Source: Chlamydiia bacterium (GTDB lineage Bacteria > Chlamydiota > Chlamydiia > Chlamydiales > Simkaniaceae). Taken from it: 7,254 bases of DNA. This document shows, one piece after another, positions 1 through 5,857 of the stretch. Position 1 is the stretch's first letter. Every line of letters starts with the position of its first letter. The notes under the pieces are model-generated. The model did not search any database. It saw only the letters and a program-made list of their open reading frames with translations, and was not told the DNA's origin. The stretch is taken from positions 1-7,254 of the forward strand of contig JAGROF010000258.1 in assembly GCA_020440405.1 (NCBI GenBank), in the 5' to 3' direction. The translations under genes were made by a program, and so were the position numbers.

Positions 1-23
1 AATTAATTTTCCTTCTCAAATTC

Positions 24-43
24 GCCAACTTATGAAAGTTGGC
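24..43 (-). other. Small hairpin downstream of the kinase-like gene
   Basis: An 8-bp perfect inverted repeat (GCCAACTT at 24-31, AAGTTGGC at 36-43) closes a 4-nt loop. It lies about 55 nt past the stop of the minus-strand ATPase gene, so it could mark the 3' end of that transcript. Neither strand has a clean T-run after the stem, so it is not a standard Rho-independent terminator. The rest of 1-97 is AT-rich and shows no gene that I can support. Confidence 0.25.
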
Positions 44-97
44 TACATTCTCCGAAGAAAAATTTCTTTAGAAAATACAAAAAAATCTGAACACACT

Positions 98-598
98 CTA
101 ATTCGCATACACCCTCTTAATCGAGCGGGTGTGGATCCAGCGGATGTCAGGGCGGCTTTTCATCTCTTGTTTGTAATCGCGGCGGTGGCGGTGGTAGGTT
201 TTGAGAACCCAAACAAGGATAGAGTGGCGGCTGAAGAGACGCGTATAGCTTTCATAATTTCCATTGCAAAACGTGGCGTTTGTTTTGATATTATGCAAAG
301 CGCGGCGCCATGTACGCCAAAGAAGAGTATGCAGAGGAAGGTCTAGCCAAATAATCGTATCGGCTTTTGGCCAGATGAGATGACGAAAACGGGATTGGTT
401 GCCGCAGAGGATCCACTCCTCAGGGAGGGTAGCTTTTTCAATAAGAGCTGCAAATTCTTCTGGAGGGCGACGGACCCAGTTGGGAAGCCAATAGAGGTCA
501 TCAAGATCTGTCATCGGATAATCAAGGTTTTGTGCTAAGTGACGCCCAAGCGTTGTCTTTCCCGATCCACATGTTCCAATGATCACAACCCGTTTCAT
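98..598 (-). CDS. P-loop ATPase, adenylate-kinase-like (FlaR / 'topology modulation' type)
   Basis: This is a small nucleotide-binding protein of 166 residues, a usual length for this group. The Walker A motif GTCGSGKT is at residues 8-15, right after a hydrophobic first strand. A TDLDDLYWLPNW segment at 30-41 matches the acidic/Trp region typical of the 'DNA topology modulation protein FlaR-like' family. A later hydrophobic strand ending in LDLP looks like the Walker B region, followed by an Arg-rich WRTWRR stretch where kinases carry lid arginines. It is probably cytosolic. The family resembles adenylate and shikimate kinases, but its substrate is not established and the 'topology' name is historical. 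The start is the first ATG; no strong Shine-Dalgarno precedes it. It begins 11 nt after the stop of the DUF1003 gene, which suggests co-transcription and possibly coupled translation. Confidence 0.85.
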   Translation of the reverse strand: MKRVVIIGTCGSGKTTLGRHLAQNLDYPMTDLDDLYWLPNWVRRPPEEFAALIEKATLPEEWILCGNQSRFRHLIWPKADTIIWLDLPLHTLLWRTWRRALHNIKTNATFCNGNYESYTRLFSRHSILVWVLKTYHRHRRDYKQEMKSRPDIRWIHTRSIKRVYAN

Positions 599-609
599 GG
601 GGAAAGATT

Positions 610-1341
610 TTAAGGTGAGTCTTTCTTTTTGTGCAACTGCTTTTTATGGAGGATGAGATCTTCAGTAAGCTCAATCTGAATCCTTTGAAGCTCAAGGAGA
701 GATTCCCACTGATTTTTCATAAAAAGATCGAGTTTAGAGTGCAGGTGTTGGATTTCAAGTTCTGCTTTTAGATTGGTACAATATTCTTCGTTGGCTTGGA
801 GGCGGTCCCTAGCAGCTTGGCGGTTTTGGCTCATCATAATGATAGGTGCTTGGAGGGCAGCTAAGCAGGAAAGGACCAGATTCAGGAGGATAAAGGGGTA
901 AGGGTCAAACCCTTCTTCTGCGAAAAAGAAGGTATTAATGATCATCCAGACAATAAGGAGAAGTACAAATGAAAGGATAAATTTCCAGCTTCCTCCAAAG
1001 CGAGCCACTCGGTCAGCCATCTTTTGGCCGAAGGTCAATTTCTGTTCGAACTTCCTGTTAACATTTTCCACAAGAATATCTTGAGACGCTAAGCTGTCGA
1101 GCACTTCTTGCTCGAAAGAAGAGAGGCGTCCTTTGTCGCCTCTTAGTAGGCTCTCAATGTGATCTGCCCGGATTTCTCGAAGATCAGGGAAGCAGATGTA
1201 TCCATCAAGATTAATATCGGGGTGCTTTTTGCAGAGTGTGTCGCAAATCGAATTCCGTATCAACTTGATAGGGAAGAGTTTTTTATAGGAAAACTCTTGC
1301 TTGCAAATCTCACAAACGCCGATCTTATGGTGATTGGACAT
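610..1341 (-). CDS. DUF1003 membrane protein with N-terminal cysteine cluster
   Basis: This 243-residue protein carries a clear DUF1003 domain. There are two membrane helices at about 119-140 and 147-170, preceded by RFGGSWKFI and followed by the hallmark APIIMMSQNRQAARDR (about 165-180), then a charged, probably coiled-coil tail to the C-terminus. The soluble head (1-50) has Cys10-x2-Cys13 and Cys33-x3-Cys37-x2-His40, which looks like a small metal-binding (zinc-ribbon-like) module. That reading is inference. It should be an inner-membrane protein; the biochemical role of DUF1003 is unknown. AAGGAAG upstream of the ATG is a good Shine-Dalgarno, and a well-spaced promoter lies just beyond it (1362-1390). 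It is the first gene of a two-gene unit with the downstream ATPase. Confidence 0.88.
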   Translation of the reverse strand: MSNHHKIGVCEICKQEFSYKKLFPIKLIRNSICDTLCKKHPDINLDGYICFPDLREIRADHIESLLRGDKGRLSSFEQEVLDSLASQDILVENVNRKFEQKLTFGQKMADRVARFGGSWKFILSFVLLLIVWMIINTFFFAEEGFDPYPFILLNLVLSCLAALQAPIIMMSQNRQAARDRLQANEEYCTNLKAELEIQHLHSKLDLFMKNQWESLLELQRIQIELTEDLILHKKQLHKKKDSP

Positions 1342-1361
1342 GTTTTTCTTCCTTTCATTTT

Positions 1362-1390
1362 TTTATATTGAATTTATCAAAGAAAATCAA
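1362..1390 (-). promoter_or_regulatory. Sigma70-type promoter for the DUF1003-ATPase operon
   Basis: Read on the minus strand, TTGATT (1385-1390) and TATAAA (1362-1367) are separated by exactly 17 nt. They match the -35 and -10 consensus at 4/6 and 5/6 positions. Transcription would start near 1355, leaving a short leader that contains the AAGGAAG ribosome site of the DUF1003 gene. It lies in the 63-bp divergent gap shared with the MscS gene. Confidence 0.6.
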
Positions 1391-1403
1391 CATCCTCAAA
1401 AGG
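1364..1403 (+). promoter_or_regulatory. Possible -10 box and ribosome site for the MscS gene
   Basis: TATATT at 1364-1369 is a 5/6 match to a -10 box on the plus strand and overlaps the -10 box of the divergent promoter. No good -35 is seen 16-18 nt upstream. AAAAGG at 1398-1403 is the only Shine-Dalgarno-like run, but it sits just 1 nt from the chosen ATG, which is closer than usual. The next in-frame ATG (1423) is too far from it. Confidence 0.25.
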
Positions 1404-1404
1404 T

Positions 1405-2145
1405 ATGAACCTATCTCATATTATGGATGTAGTGCTTTTTACGATTCAAGACACACCAGTGACTTTAGTCAATCTTCTGACTTTTTTGGGAGTGATTGTC
1501 CTTTCCTTCTTGATTGCCAAGGGGATTGAGAGGAGTATGCGTGTGAGAAGACCTGCTCTTTATGGGGTGGGACGCCTCTCTTATTACATCGTCTTTCTTG
1601 TCGGATTTTATATCGCTCTCACCACGATTGGAATTGATCTGACAGGGGTTGCGGTGGTTGTTGGTGCGTTAGGTGTTGGGATTGGGTTTGGGCTCCAGGC
1701 GATTTTTAACAATTTTGTAGCTGGGGTAATCCTTCTTTTGGAAAAGAAGGTTTCTCTAGGGGATTTCATCGAAACCCAATCGGGAGATCGAGGGAAAATT
1801 TTGGAGATCAATGTCCGGACGACGGTCTTGGAGACTGCCGAAGGGCAGAGGATTGTGATTCCAAATACTGAAATGATTACGAAAAAAGTGGTCATTGGAG
1901 GACGTCTTTCTCGGGTTGTCCTTCCATTTTCAGTGAGTCGAGAAGTGGGGAAAAAGCAAGTCCAAGACATTACAATGCATGCATCGCTTGGAGAAAAATC
2001 TAAGCTTTACCTTGCAAAGCTTTCTGACACCACTGCAGAGTACGAGCTTGTTGTTTGGGATTCTCAAAAAACAGCCCGTGCGACCTACTTTTGGGATCTT
2101 GAGGAGCAGTTTTCAAAAGCAAACATAAAAATATCCTTTGCCTAA
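1405..2145 (+). CDS. Small-conductance mechanosensitive channel, MscS family (short form)
   Basis: This inner-membrane channel would open under membrane tension to release solutes during osmotic downshock. Three membrane segments are visible: about 19-39, 59-77 and the pore-lining TM3 at 82-110. TM3 has the Gly/Ala-rich face (GALGVGIGFGLQ) followed by NNFVAGVILLLE, the signature of the family. The beta domain follows, with the GDFIE and RIVIPNTEM motifs. The protein has 246 residues against 286 for E. coli MscS. The cytoplasmic alpha/beta domain looks compressed, and the end (FWDLEEQFSKANIKISFA) stops where E. coli MscS continues into its C-terminal beta-barrel. It is complete as an ORF, so the short tail seems genuine rather than a frameshift. 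It is transcribed divergently from the DUF1003 gene and lies 53 bp before the porin. Confidence 0.9.
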   Translation: MNLSHIMDVVLFTIQDTPVTLVNLLTFLGVIVLSFLIAKGIERSMRVRRPALYGVGRLSYYIVFLVGFYIALTTIGIDLTGVAVVVGALGVGIGFGLQAIFNNFVAGVILLLEKKVSLGDFIETQSGDRGKILEINVRTTVLETAEGQRIVIPNTEMITKKVVIGGRLSRVVLPFSVSREVGKKQVQDITMHASLGEKSKLYLAKLSDTTAEYELVVWDSQKTARATYFWDLEEQFSKANIKISFA

Positions 2146-2152
2146 ATTCAAT

Positions 2153-2180
2153 TTTTCACTAAGATTGAGATGTTTATAAT
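2153..2180 (+). promoter_or_regulatory. Promoter of the porin-dipeptidase unit
   Basis: A perfect TATAAT (2175-2180) is preceded 16 nt upstream by TTTTCA (2153-2158), a 4/6 match to the -35 box. The start of transcription would be near 2187, giving a very short leader of about 12 nt before the porin ATG. The only ribosome-site candidate is a weak GGGA at 2185-2188. A consensus -10 fits a highly expressed outer-membrane protein gene. Confidence 0.55.
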
Positions 2181-2198
2181 TTAACGGGATACTTACTT

Positions 2199-3215
2199 AT
2201 GAAAAAGACATGGATTTTGGCATTTTTTCTAGGTGTAATGGGTTTTGCCTTTGCACATCCACAAGAAGAACAACCAATTCTTTACTATTCAGATGATTGT
2301 GATATTAAAATTCTTCCGAATGCGGGACCTAGAATTCGAGGAGATTGGAACTTTTTCCTAACAGCAGACTTTATATATTGGACAGTAAGACAAGACGGAA
2401 TGTTTTATGCGGTTTCTGGAGTCGGAGCTGGAGCTTCTGGAAGTGTCCACGATGTCGATTGGAGCTGGGATCCAGGGTTTAAAGTCGGTGCAGGATTTAA
2501 TCTTCCTCATGACGGCTGGGATATTGTTGCAGAGTATACATGGATCCATAGCGATGCTGGGAATACCACAAGCCAGCAAGCAGCGCAATCGAACTTAGTT
2601 CCCTATTGGATTATCAATCAGTCTGTTGCCCTATTAACACGAGCACATGCGAACTGGGATGTTCACTATAATAACCTGACGCTAGATTTAGGGCGTAATG
2701 CGTACATGAGCCAATACATGAAACTTCGCCTGTTTGCAGGACTTCATGCGGCTTGGATTGATCAAGACTATAAGGCAGAATACAATTTGGTGAATACCGA
2801 TGTCCATCGCTTAGAGTTGAATCAAGACTTTTGGGGCGTTGGTCTACGTGCAGGTTTGAATAACACCTTCCAGTTCACAAAGAACTTTAGCTTTTTTGGA
2901 GATCTTGCCCTTTCCCTTATTTGGGGACAGTTTGACTTAGATCGCAAAGAAAGAATCACTGTCAATAATGTGACCACAACTGTTGTTGATACAGGAGTAA
3001 AACCTCACACAACTGAGCCTGTTGCAAATATTGAAGCGGGCTTCCGTTATGATGTTTGGTTTGGACAAGATCGATTCCATTTCATGCTGCAAGCAGGGTG
3101 GGAACATGTTTTGTGGATCTTGCATAATCAAATGATTAAAAACCTTGGTGAACCTGATCACAGTGGCGACCTTCTTCTTCAAGGGGTCACCATTAAGGCG
3201 CGCCTTGATTTTTAA
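2199..3215 (+). CDS. MOMP-like / Lpg1974-family outer-membrane porin
   Basis: This is an outer-membrane beta-barrel, probably a pore for solutes, of 338 residues. A classical signal peptide (Lys-Lys start, hydrophobic core, AFA cleavage site near 19/20) targets it to the Sec pathway. The mature protein alternates aromatic and polar residues as barrel strands do. It has features I associate with the chlamydial MOMP-like family: DFIYWTVRQDGM near the N-terminus, WDPGFKVGAGFNLPHDGWD, DFWGVGLRAGLN, and the GDLLLQGVTIKARLDF ending. The terminal Phe fits the BAM recognition signal. Only one cysteine (about residue 34) is present, unlike the Cys-rich MOMP of Chlamydiaceae. It has its own promoter, and its stop overlaps the dipeptidase start (TAATG). 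The family assignment is from memory of motifs; the barrel topology is inferred. Confidence 0.85.
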   Translation: MKKTWILAFFLGVMGFAFAHPQEEQPILYYSDDCDIKILPNAGPRIRGDWNFFLTADFIYWTVRQDGMFYAVSGVGAGASGSVHDVDWSWDPGFKVGAGFNLPHDGWDIVAEYTWIHSDAGNTTSQQAAQSNLVPYWIINQSVALLTRAHANWDVHYNNLTLDLGRNAYMSQYMKLRLFAGLHAAWIDQDYKAEYNLVNTDVHRLELNQDFWGVGLRAGLNNTFQFTKNFSFFGDLALSLIWGQFDLDRKERITVNNVTTTVVDTGVKPHTTEPVANIEAGFRYDVWFGQDRFHFMLQAGWEHVLWILHNQMIKNLGEPDHSGDLLLQGVTIKARLDF

Positions 3216-4117
3216 TGGTCTACTCAGTTGTTGACCTCCATTGTGACTTGCTTGCCTACTTGAATACAGATCGGGAAAAGCATCGCGCAGTGGATGACAT
3301 CTCAAGATGTTCACTCCCCCTTTTAAAAAAAGGGGGAGTTTCTTTTCAGGCGCTTGCCGTTTTTTCTAAGACTTGGAATGAAATGCAGGGGCAGCTTGAG
3401 TGTTTCCGTCAGATTTCTGGAGGGCCTCGGTTTGCCTTAGCGATTGAAAATGCTTCAGGGCTTTTGGGAGAGAAGGAACCTTTTGATCAGGTGTATGCGC
3501 GTTTTGATCAGGAAAAGTGGCTTTATGTAAGCCTCACATGGAAGGGGGAAAACCGTTTTGGAGGAGGAGACCAAAGTTCTATCGGTCTGAAGGAGGATGG
3601 GAAGCGGTTTTTAGAGTATATGGATGGGAAAGGGGTTGCGATTGATTTGAGTCATACATCGGATGCCTTGGCTGAAGGAATCTTGGATAGGATCGAGGCA
3701 AAAGGATTAAATATTCTGCCGATTGCAAGTCACTCCAACTTTCGGGCGATTAAAAACCATCCCCGCAATCTCCCCGATGCTTTTGCACAGGAAATTATTA
3801 AGAGAGGAGGAGTGATTGGCATCAACTTTGTCCGCCACTTTGTTGGGGACAAACCTGAAGATTTTGTCCGTCATATCGAGCATGCTCTGGCTTTAGGAGG
3901 AGAGGATGCCTTAGCTCTAGGTGCCGATTTCTTCGGAGGGATTGACTTCCCGGGTCTTGCGGAGCTTGAGCCAATTTTTCAAAAAGCGTTTGAGGATAGC
4001 AGCTGCTATCCACGGTTTTTTGAGCTTTTAACCAAACATTTTGGGCAAGAGCTAACGGAGAAGATTTTTTATCGTAATGCAACGGCTCGATTAATGCTTG
4101 AGGAAAGAGAGAATTAA
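3215..4117 (+). CDS. Membrane-dipeptidase-type peptidase, family M19
   Basis: A zinc dipeptidase of the renal/membrane dipeptidase family, expected to cleave dipeptides. The ligands of the two-metal centre can be placed: His9 and Asp11 in DLHCDL, the bridging Glu78 in LAIEN, His147 in IDLSHTSD, His173 in IASHSN, and Asp238 in ALGADFFGG. The family's LTW..N and RNL motifs are also present. At 300 residues it is slightly short for the family but has all the core motifs. There is no signal peptide, so it should be cytosolic despite the family name; it may recycle peptides entering the cell. The start overlaps the porin stop by 1 nt (TAATG), so translation is probably coupled and no separate promoter or ribosome site is seen. 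A terminator-like hairpin lies at codons 33-44. Its 3' end overlaps the convergent hydrolase gene by 27 bp. Confidence 0.88.
   Translation: MVYSVVDLHCDLLAYLNTDREKHRAVDDISRCSLPLLKKGGVSFQALAVFSKTWNEMQGQLECFRQISGGPRFALAIENASGLLGEKEPFDQVYARFDQEKWLYVSLTWKGENRFGGGDQSSIGLKEDGKRFLEYMDGKGVAIDLSHTSDALAEGILDRIEAKGLNILPIASHSNFRAIKNHPRNLPDAFAQEIIKRGGVIGINFVRHFVGDKPEDFVRHIEHALALGGEDALALGADFFGGIDFPGLAELEPIFQKAFEDSSCYPRFFELLTKHFGQELTEKIFYRNATARLMLEEREN
3313..3346 (+). terminator. Terminator-like hairpin inside the dipeptidase gene
   Basis: A perfect 12-bp stem (ACTCCCCCTTTT at 3313-3324 with AAAAGGGGGAGT at 3328-3339) with an AAA loop is followed by TTCTTTT (3340-3346). This is the form of a Rho-independent terminator. 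It sits about 98 nt past the porin stop, within codons 33-44 of the dipeptidase and after that protein's His9/Asp11 metal motif. It may end most porin transcripts while ribosomes translating the dipeptidase prevent it, or it may simply be coding sequence that happens to fold. Confidence 0.5.
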
Positions 4118-4885
4118 AGAAAGAACTTCTTCCCGTTTCTCGGCATGAACCATGTGACCCATTTCAGGAAAAGAATGCAGTGTAGAATGAGGAAGGAGCG
4201 CATGGAGATGTTTGGCACACGAGAGGGGGGTAGAAAGATCTTGTTCTCCAGCAAGGAGGAGAAACTCTGCTTTGAGGGAGCGGAGGAAAGGAGTGGAATC
4301 AAAGGCTTCTAAGGCTTGAAGCTGTCCAAGAAACCCCTCCAAGGTTTGAGGATAAGGATTATTGGACATCTCTTCTTTTTTTGCGGCGACTTTTTCCTGA
4401 TGTGCGACAAAACTGCGGCTGAAGAGCCAGGGAATAACGGTTTCGATCACAAGTTCAATCGGGACCCCTGCTTGGAGAAGTTTTCCTGTTGTCATGGATT
4501 TCATCAAAGAAGCTTGAGGCAACTTAGCAAAGGGAGCGATTAAAGCCCCTTTATCGATTCTTTGGGGGTGGCGTTTGGCAATTGCTTGGATAATGGCTGT
4601 CCCCATGGAGGATCCAACCATACTTGCCCGATCCACATTTAAATAGTCTAAGAGGGACGCAGTATCATCTGCCATCATTTCAATCGTGTAGGGAGGAGGA
4701 GAAGCCGTAGATTGCCCGGCGCCACGGTGATCGAAAAGAATGAGCTGAAAGTCTTCTTGCAGGGGTTCGATAAAAGGTTGCCATGTGAGGTGGTGCGTTG
4801 AGAAGCCAGAAAGGAAAATGACAGGGTTTCCTCTGCCATGGGTTTCGTAATAAATCTCAATTCCATTAACGGGTGCAAAAGGCAT
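4091..4885 (-). CDS. Alpha/beta-fold hydrolase (second of tandem pair)
   Basis: An alpha/beta hydrolase of 264 residues, probably a cytosolic esterase, lactonase or similar enzyme (PcaD/RsbQ-like group; substrate unknown). The catalytic triad is readable: Ser93 in the GSSMG nucleophile elbow, Asp216 in LLAGEQDL, and His244 in EMGHMVH. Oxyanion-hole residues lie around SGF (26-28), and FDHRGAGQS (51-59) is the usual motif before the cap. I place the start at 4885, not at the in-frame ATG at 4906, because GGAGGG (complement of 4891-4896) lies 5 nt before it and the protein then aligns end to end with its neighbour. The gene overlaps the 3' end of the upstream paralogue by 20 nt and the convergent dipeptidase gene by 27 nt. 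It has about 110/264 identities to the upstream copy by hand count, without gaps. Confidence 0.88.
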   Translation of the reverse strand: MPFAPVNGIEIYYETHGRGNPVIFLSGFSTHHLTWQPFIEPLQEDFQLILFDHRGAGQSTASPPPYTIEMMADDTASLLDYLNVDRASMVGSSMGTAIIQAIAKRHPQRIDKGALIAPFAKLPQASLMKSMTTGKLLQAGVPIELVIETVIPWLFSRSFVAHQEKVAAKKEEMSNNPYPQTLEGFLGQLQALEAFDSTPFLRSLKAEFLLLAGEQDLSTPLSCAKHLHALLPHSTLHSFPEMGHMVHAEKREEVLSLILSFLKH

Positions 4886-5660
4886 GAATTCCCTCCACAA
4901 CCACATCTTCTGCTTCGATATGAGGCATATGCCCGATATTAGGAATGCCTTTAAGCGTTGCCTGGGGAAGGCGATTTTTCATGAGCTTGATATCTGAAAA
5001 CGGAATATAGAGATCTTCTTCTCCTGCTAAAATGAGGAGAGGCGTTTCGATATGCTCTAGTTGATCGGTCAGATCGCATTTCGAAATGGCTTCAAGTTGT
5101 CCCTGATACCCTTCAGGAGATTGGGGATAGGGACTCTCAACCATTGCGGTGATGGTCTTTTCTACACGCTTAGGGTCTGATAAGTAGTTGTTGCTATAAA
5201 TCCAAGGAAGAATGGTTTCTAAAGCCAACGCTGGTTCGACCCCTGCTTGAAAAAGTTTAGAAATCGAGTGAGCTTGCATCAAAGCTGTGCTGGGGAGCAC
5301 ACTAAAAGGGGCAATCAAGACCCCTTTGTGGATCCGTTCTCCATACCGGTGACCAATCGATTGGACGATTAAAGAGCCCATGGAAAATCCTGCAAAGAAG
5401 CTTTTTTGAATGTCTAAAGCATCCATCAGGGCGATCACATCATCGGCAAGTCCTTCAATCGAATAGGGAGGCGGTGGGGCATCTGTGCGGCCGGCTCCCC
5501 GGTTATCAAACACAATCACCTCAAAAAAATCAGAAAGTTTAGGAAGGATTTTTTCCCACATTCCCACATGGTTTGTGAATCCACAAATCAAGATTAGGGG
5601 ATCACCTTTCCCATGGCGTTCATAATAAAAATCTATTCCATTGGCGCGAACTTTTGGCAT
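4866..5660 (-). CDS. Alpha/beta-fold hydrolase (first of tandem pair)
   Basis: A 264-residue alpha/beta hydrolase, the upstream member of a tandem duplication. The triad is Ser93 in GFSMG, Asp216 in ILAGEEDL and His244 in NIGHMPH. FDNRGAGRT (51-59) and the PPPPYSIE segment (62-69) match the paralogue. No signal peptide is seen, so it is probably cytosolic. The first ATG is preceded by AAGGGG, a reasonable Shine-Dalgarno, and by a plausible promoter at 5683-5710. It is the first gene of a two-gene operon, and its last codons contain the ribosome site of the second gene. The family is certain; the substrate is not. The cap segments (about 120-200) differ most between the copies, which suggests different substrates. 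Confidence 0.9.
   Translation of the reverse strand: MPKVRANGIDFYYERHGKGDPLILICGFTNHVGMWEKILPKLSDFFEVIVFDNRGAGRTDAPPPPYSIEGLADDVIALMDALDIQKSFFAGFSMGSLIVQSIGHRYGERIHKGVLIAPFSVLPSTALMQAHSISKLFQAGVEPALALETILPWIYSNNYLSDPKRVEKTITAMVESPYPQSPEGYQGQLEAISKCDLTDQLEHIETPLLILAGEEDLYIPFSDIKLMKNRLPQATLKGIPNIGHMPHIEAEDVVVEGIHAFCTR
4891..4896 (-). promoter_or_regulatory. Ribosome binding site deciding the second hydrolase start
   Basis: GGAGGG on the minus strand lies 5 nt upstream of the ATG at 4885 and inside the last codons of the upstream hydrolase gene. No comparable site precedes the longer in-frame start at 4906, so the shorter start is preferred. Confidence 0.75.
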
Positions 5661-5682
5661 TTTTCCCCTTGGGTAAATAAGT

Positions 5683-5710
5683 AGAATAACAAAAAGAAAA
5701 AAAATGTGAT
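5683..5710 (-). promoter_or_regulatory. Possible promoter of the hydrolase pair
   Basis: On the minus strand ATCACA (5705-5710, 4/6 match to the -35 box) and TATTCT (5683-5688, 4/6 match to the -10 box) are 16 nt apart. The spacer is almost pure T with an 8-nt T-run. Transcription would start near 5676, leaving a leader of about 15 nt that contains the AAGGGG ribosome site. Both boxes are weak and the region is AT-rich, so a chance match is possible. Confidence 0.35.
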
Positions 5711-5742
5711 AGACAAAAAGATAGCGACATGATACACGAATA

Positions 5743-5857
5743 GGTAAGTGAAGAAAAGGTAGCTGACTTACCCTTCACGAACAATCTTCCCCCTTCTTTT
5801 TCCAGACTGCAAAGTCTGGTCCCCGGCCGTTATGCAACCCATAACGGCCATTTTTTT
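5743..5857 (+). ncRNA. Candidate structured RNA: small RNA or attenuator leader
   Basis: Three hairpins follow one another on the plus strand with no gene in front of them. The first is GGTAAGT (5743-5749) pairing with ACTTACC (5766-5772). An overlapping alternative pairs GTGAAG (5748-5753) with CTTCAC (5774-5779), so the two are mutually exclusive. The second is CCAGACT/AGTCTGG (5802-5819) around a GCAA tetraloop of the stable GNRA type. The third is the terminator at 5825-5857. Such an array resembles a terminated small RNA or a riboswitch/attenuator leader of the gene at 6057. I do not recognise any known RNA family. No convincing promoter is seen; TAGACA (5710-5715) could be a -35 box, but the matching -10 region is poor. 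Confidence 0.3.
5825..5857 (+). terminator. Rho-independent terminator with no gene upstream
   Basis: A 10-bp GC-rich perfect stem (GGCCGTTATG at 5825-5834, CATAACGGCC at 5840-5849) has a CAACC loop and is followed by A and seven T residues (5851-5857). It is a textbook plus-strand terminator. The nearest upstream genes run on the minus strand, so it must end an unannotated RNA or a leader. Its T-run is also the start of the large inverted repeat. Confidence 0.75.

Noticed and set aside
32..346. Plus-strand 104-codon ORF
   Set aside because: It lies opposite the P-loop ATPase gene, whose motifs are clear. It shows no recognisable domain or ribosome site.
1608..1970. Minus-strand 120-codon ORF
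   Set aside because: It is antisense to the MscS gene, with low-complexity Pro/Thr/Arg content typical of a shadow frame.
2165..2180. TTGAGA as the -35 box of the porin promoter
   Set aside because: It is only 4 nt from the TATAAT box, too close for a sigma70-type promoter; TTTTCA at 2153 has the right spacing.
2937..3314. Minus-strand 125-codon ORF spanning the porin-dipeptidase junction
   Set aside because: It is antisense to two well-supported genes and has no motif.
4886..4906. Longer N-terminus for the second hydrolase (start at 4906)
   Set aside because: There is no ribosome site before 4906, while GGAGGG lies just before 4885. The shorter form also matches its paralogue exactly in length.
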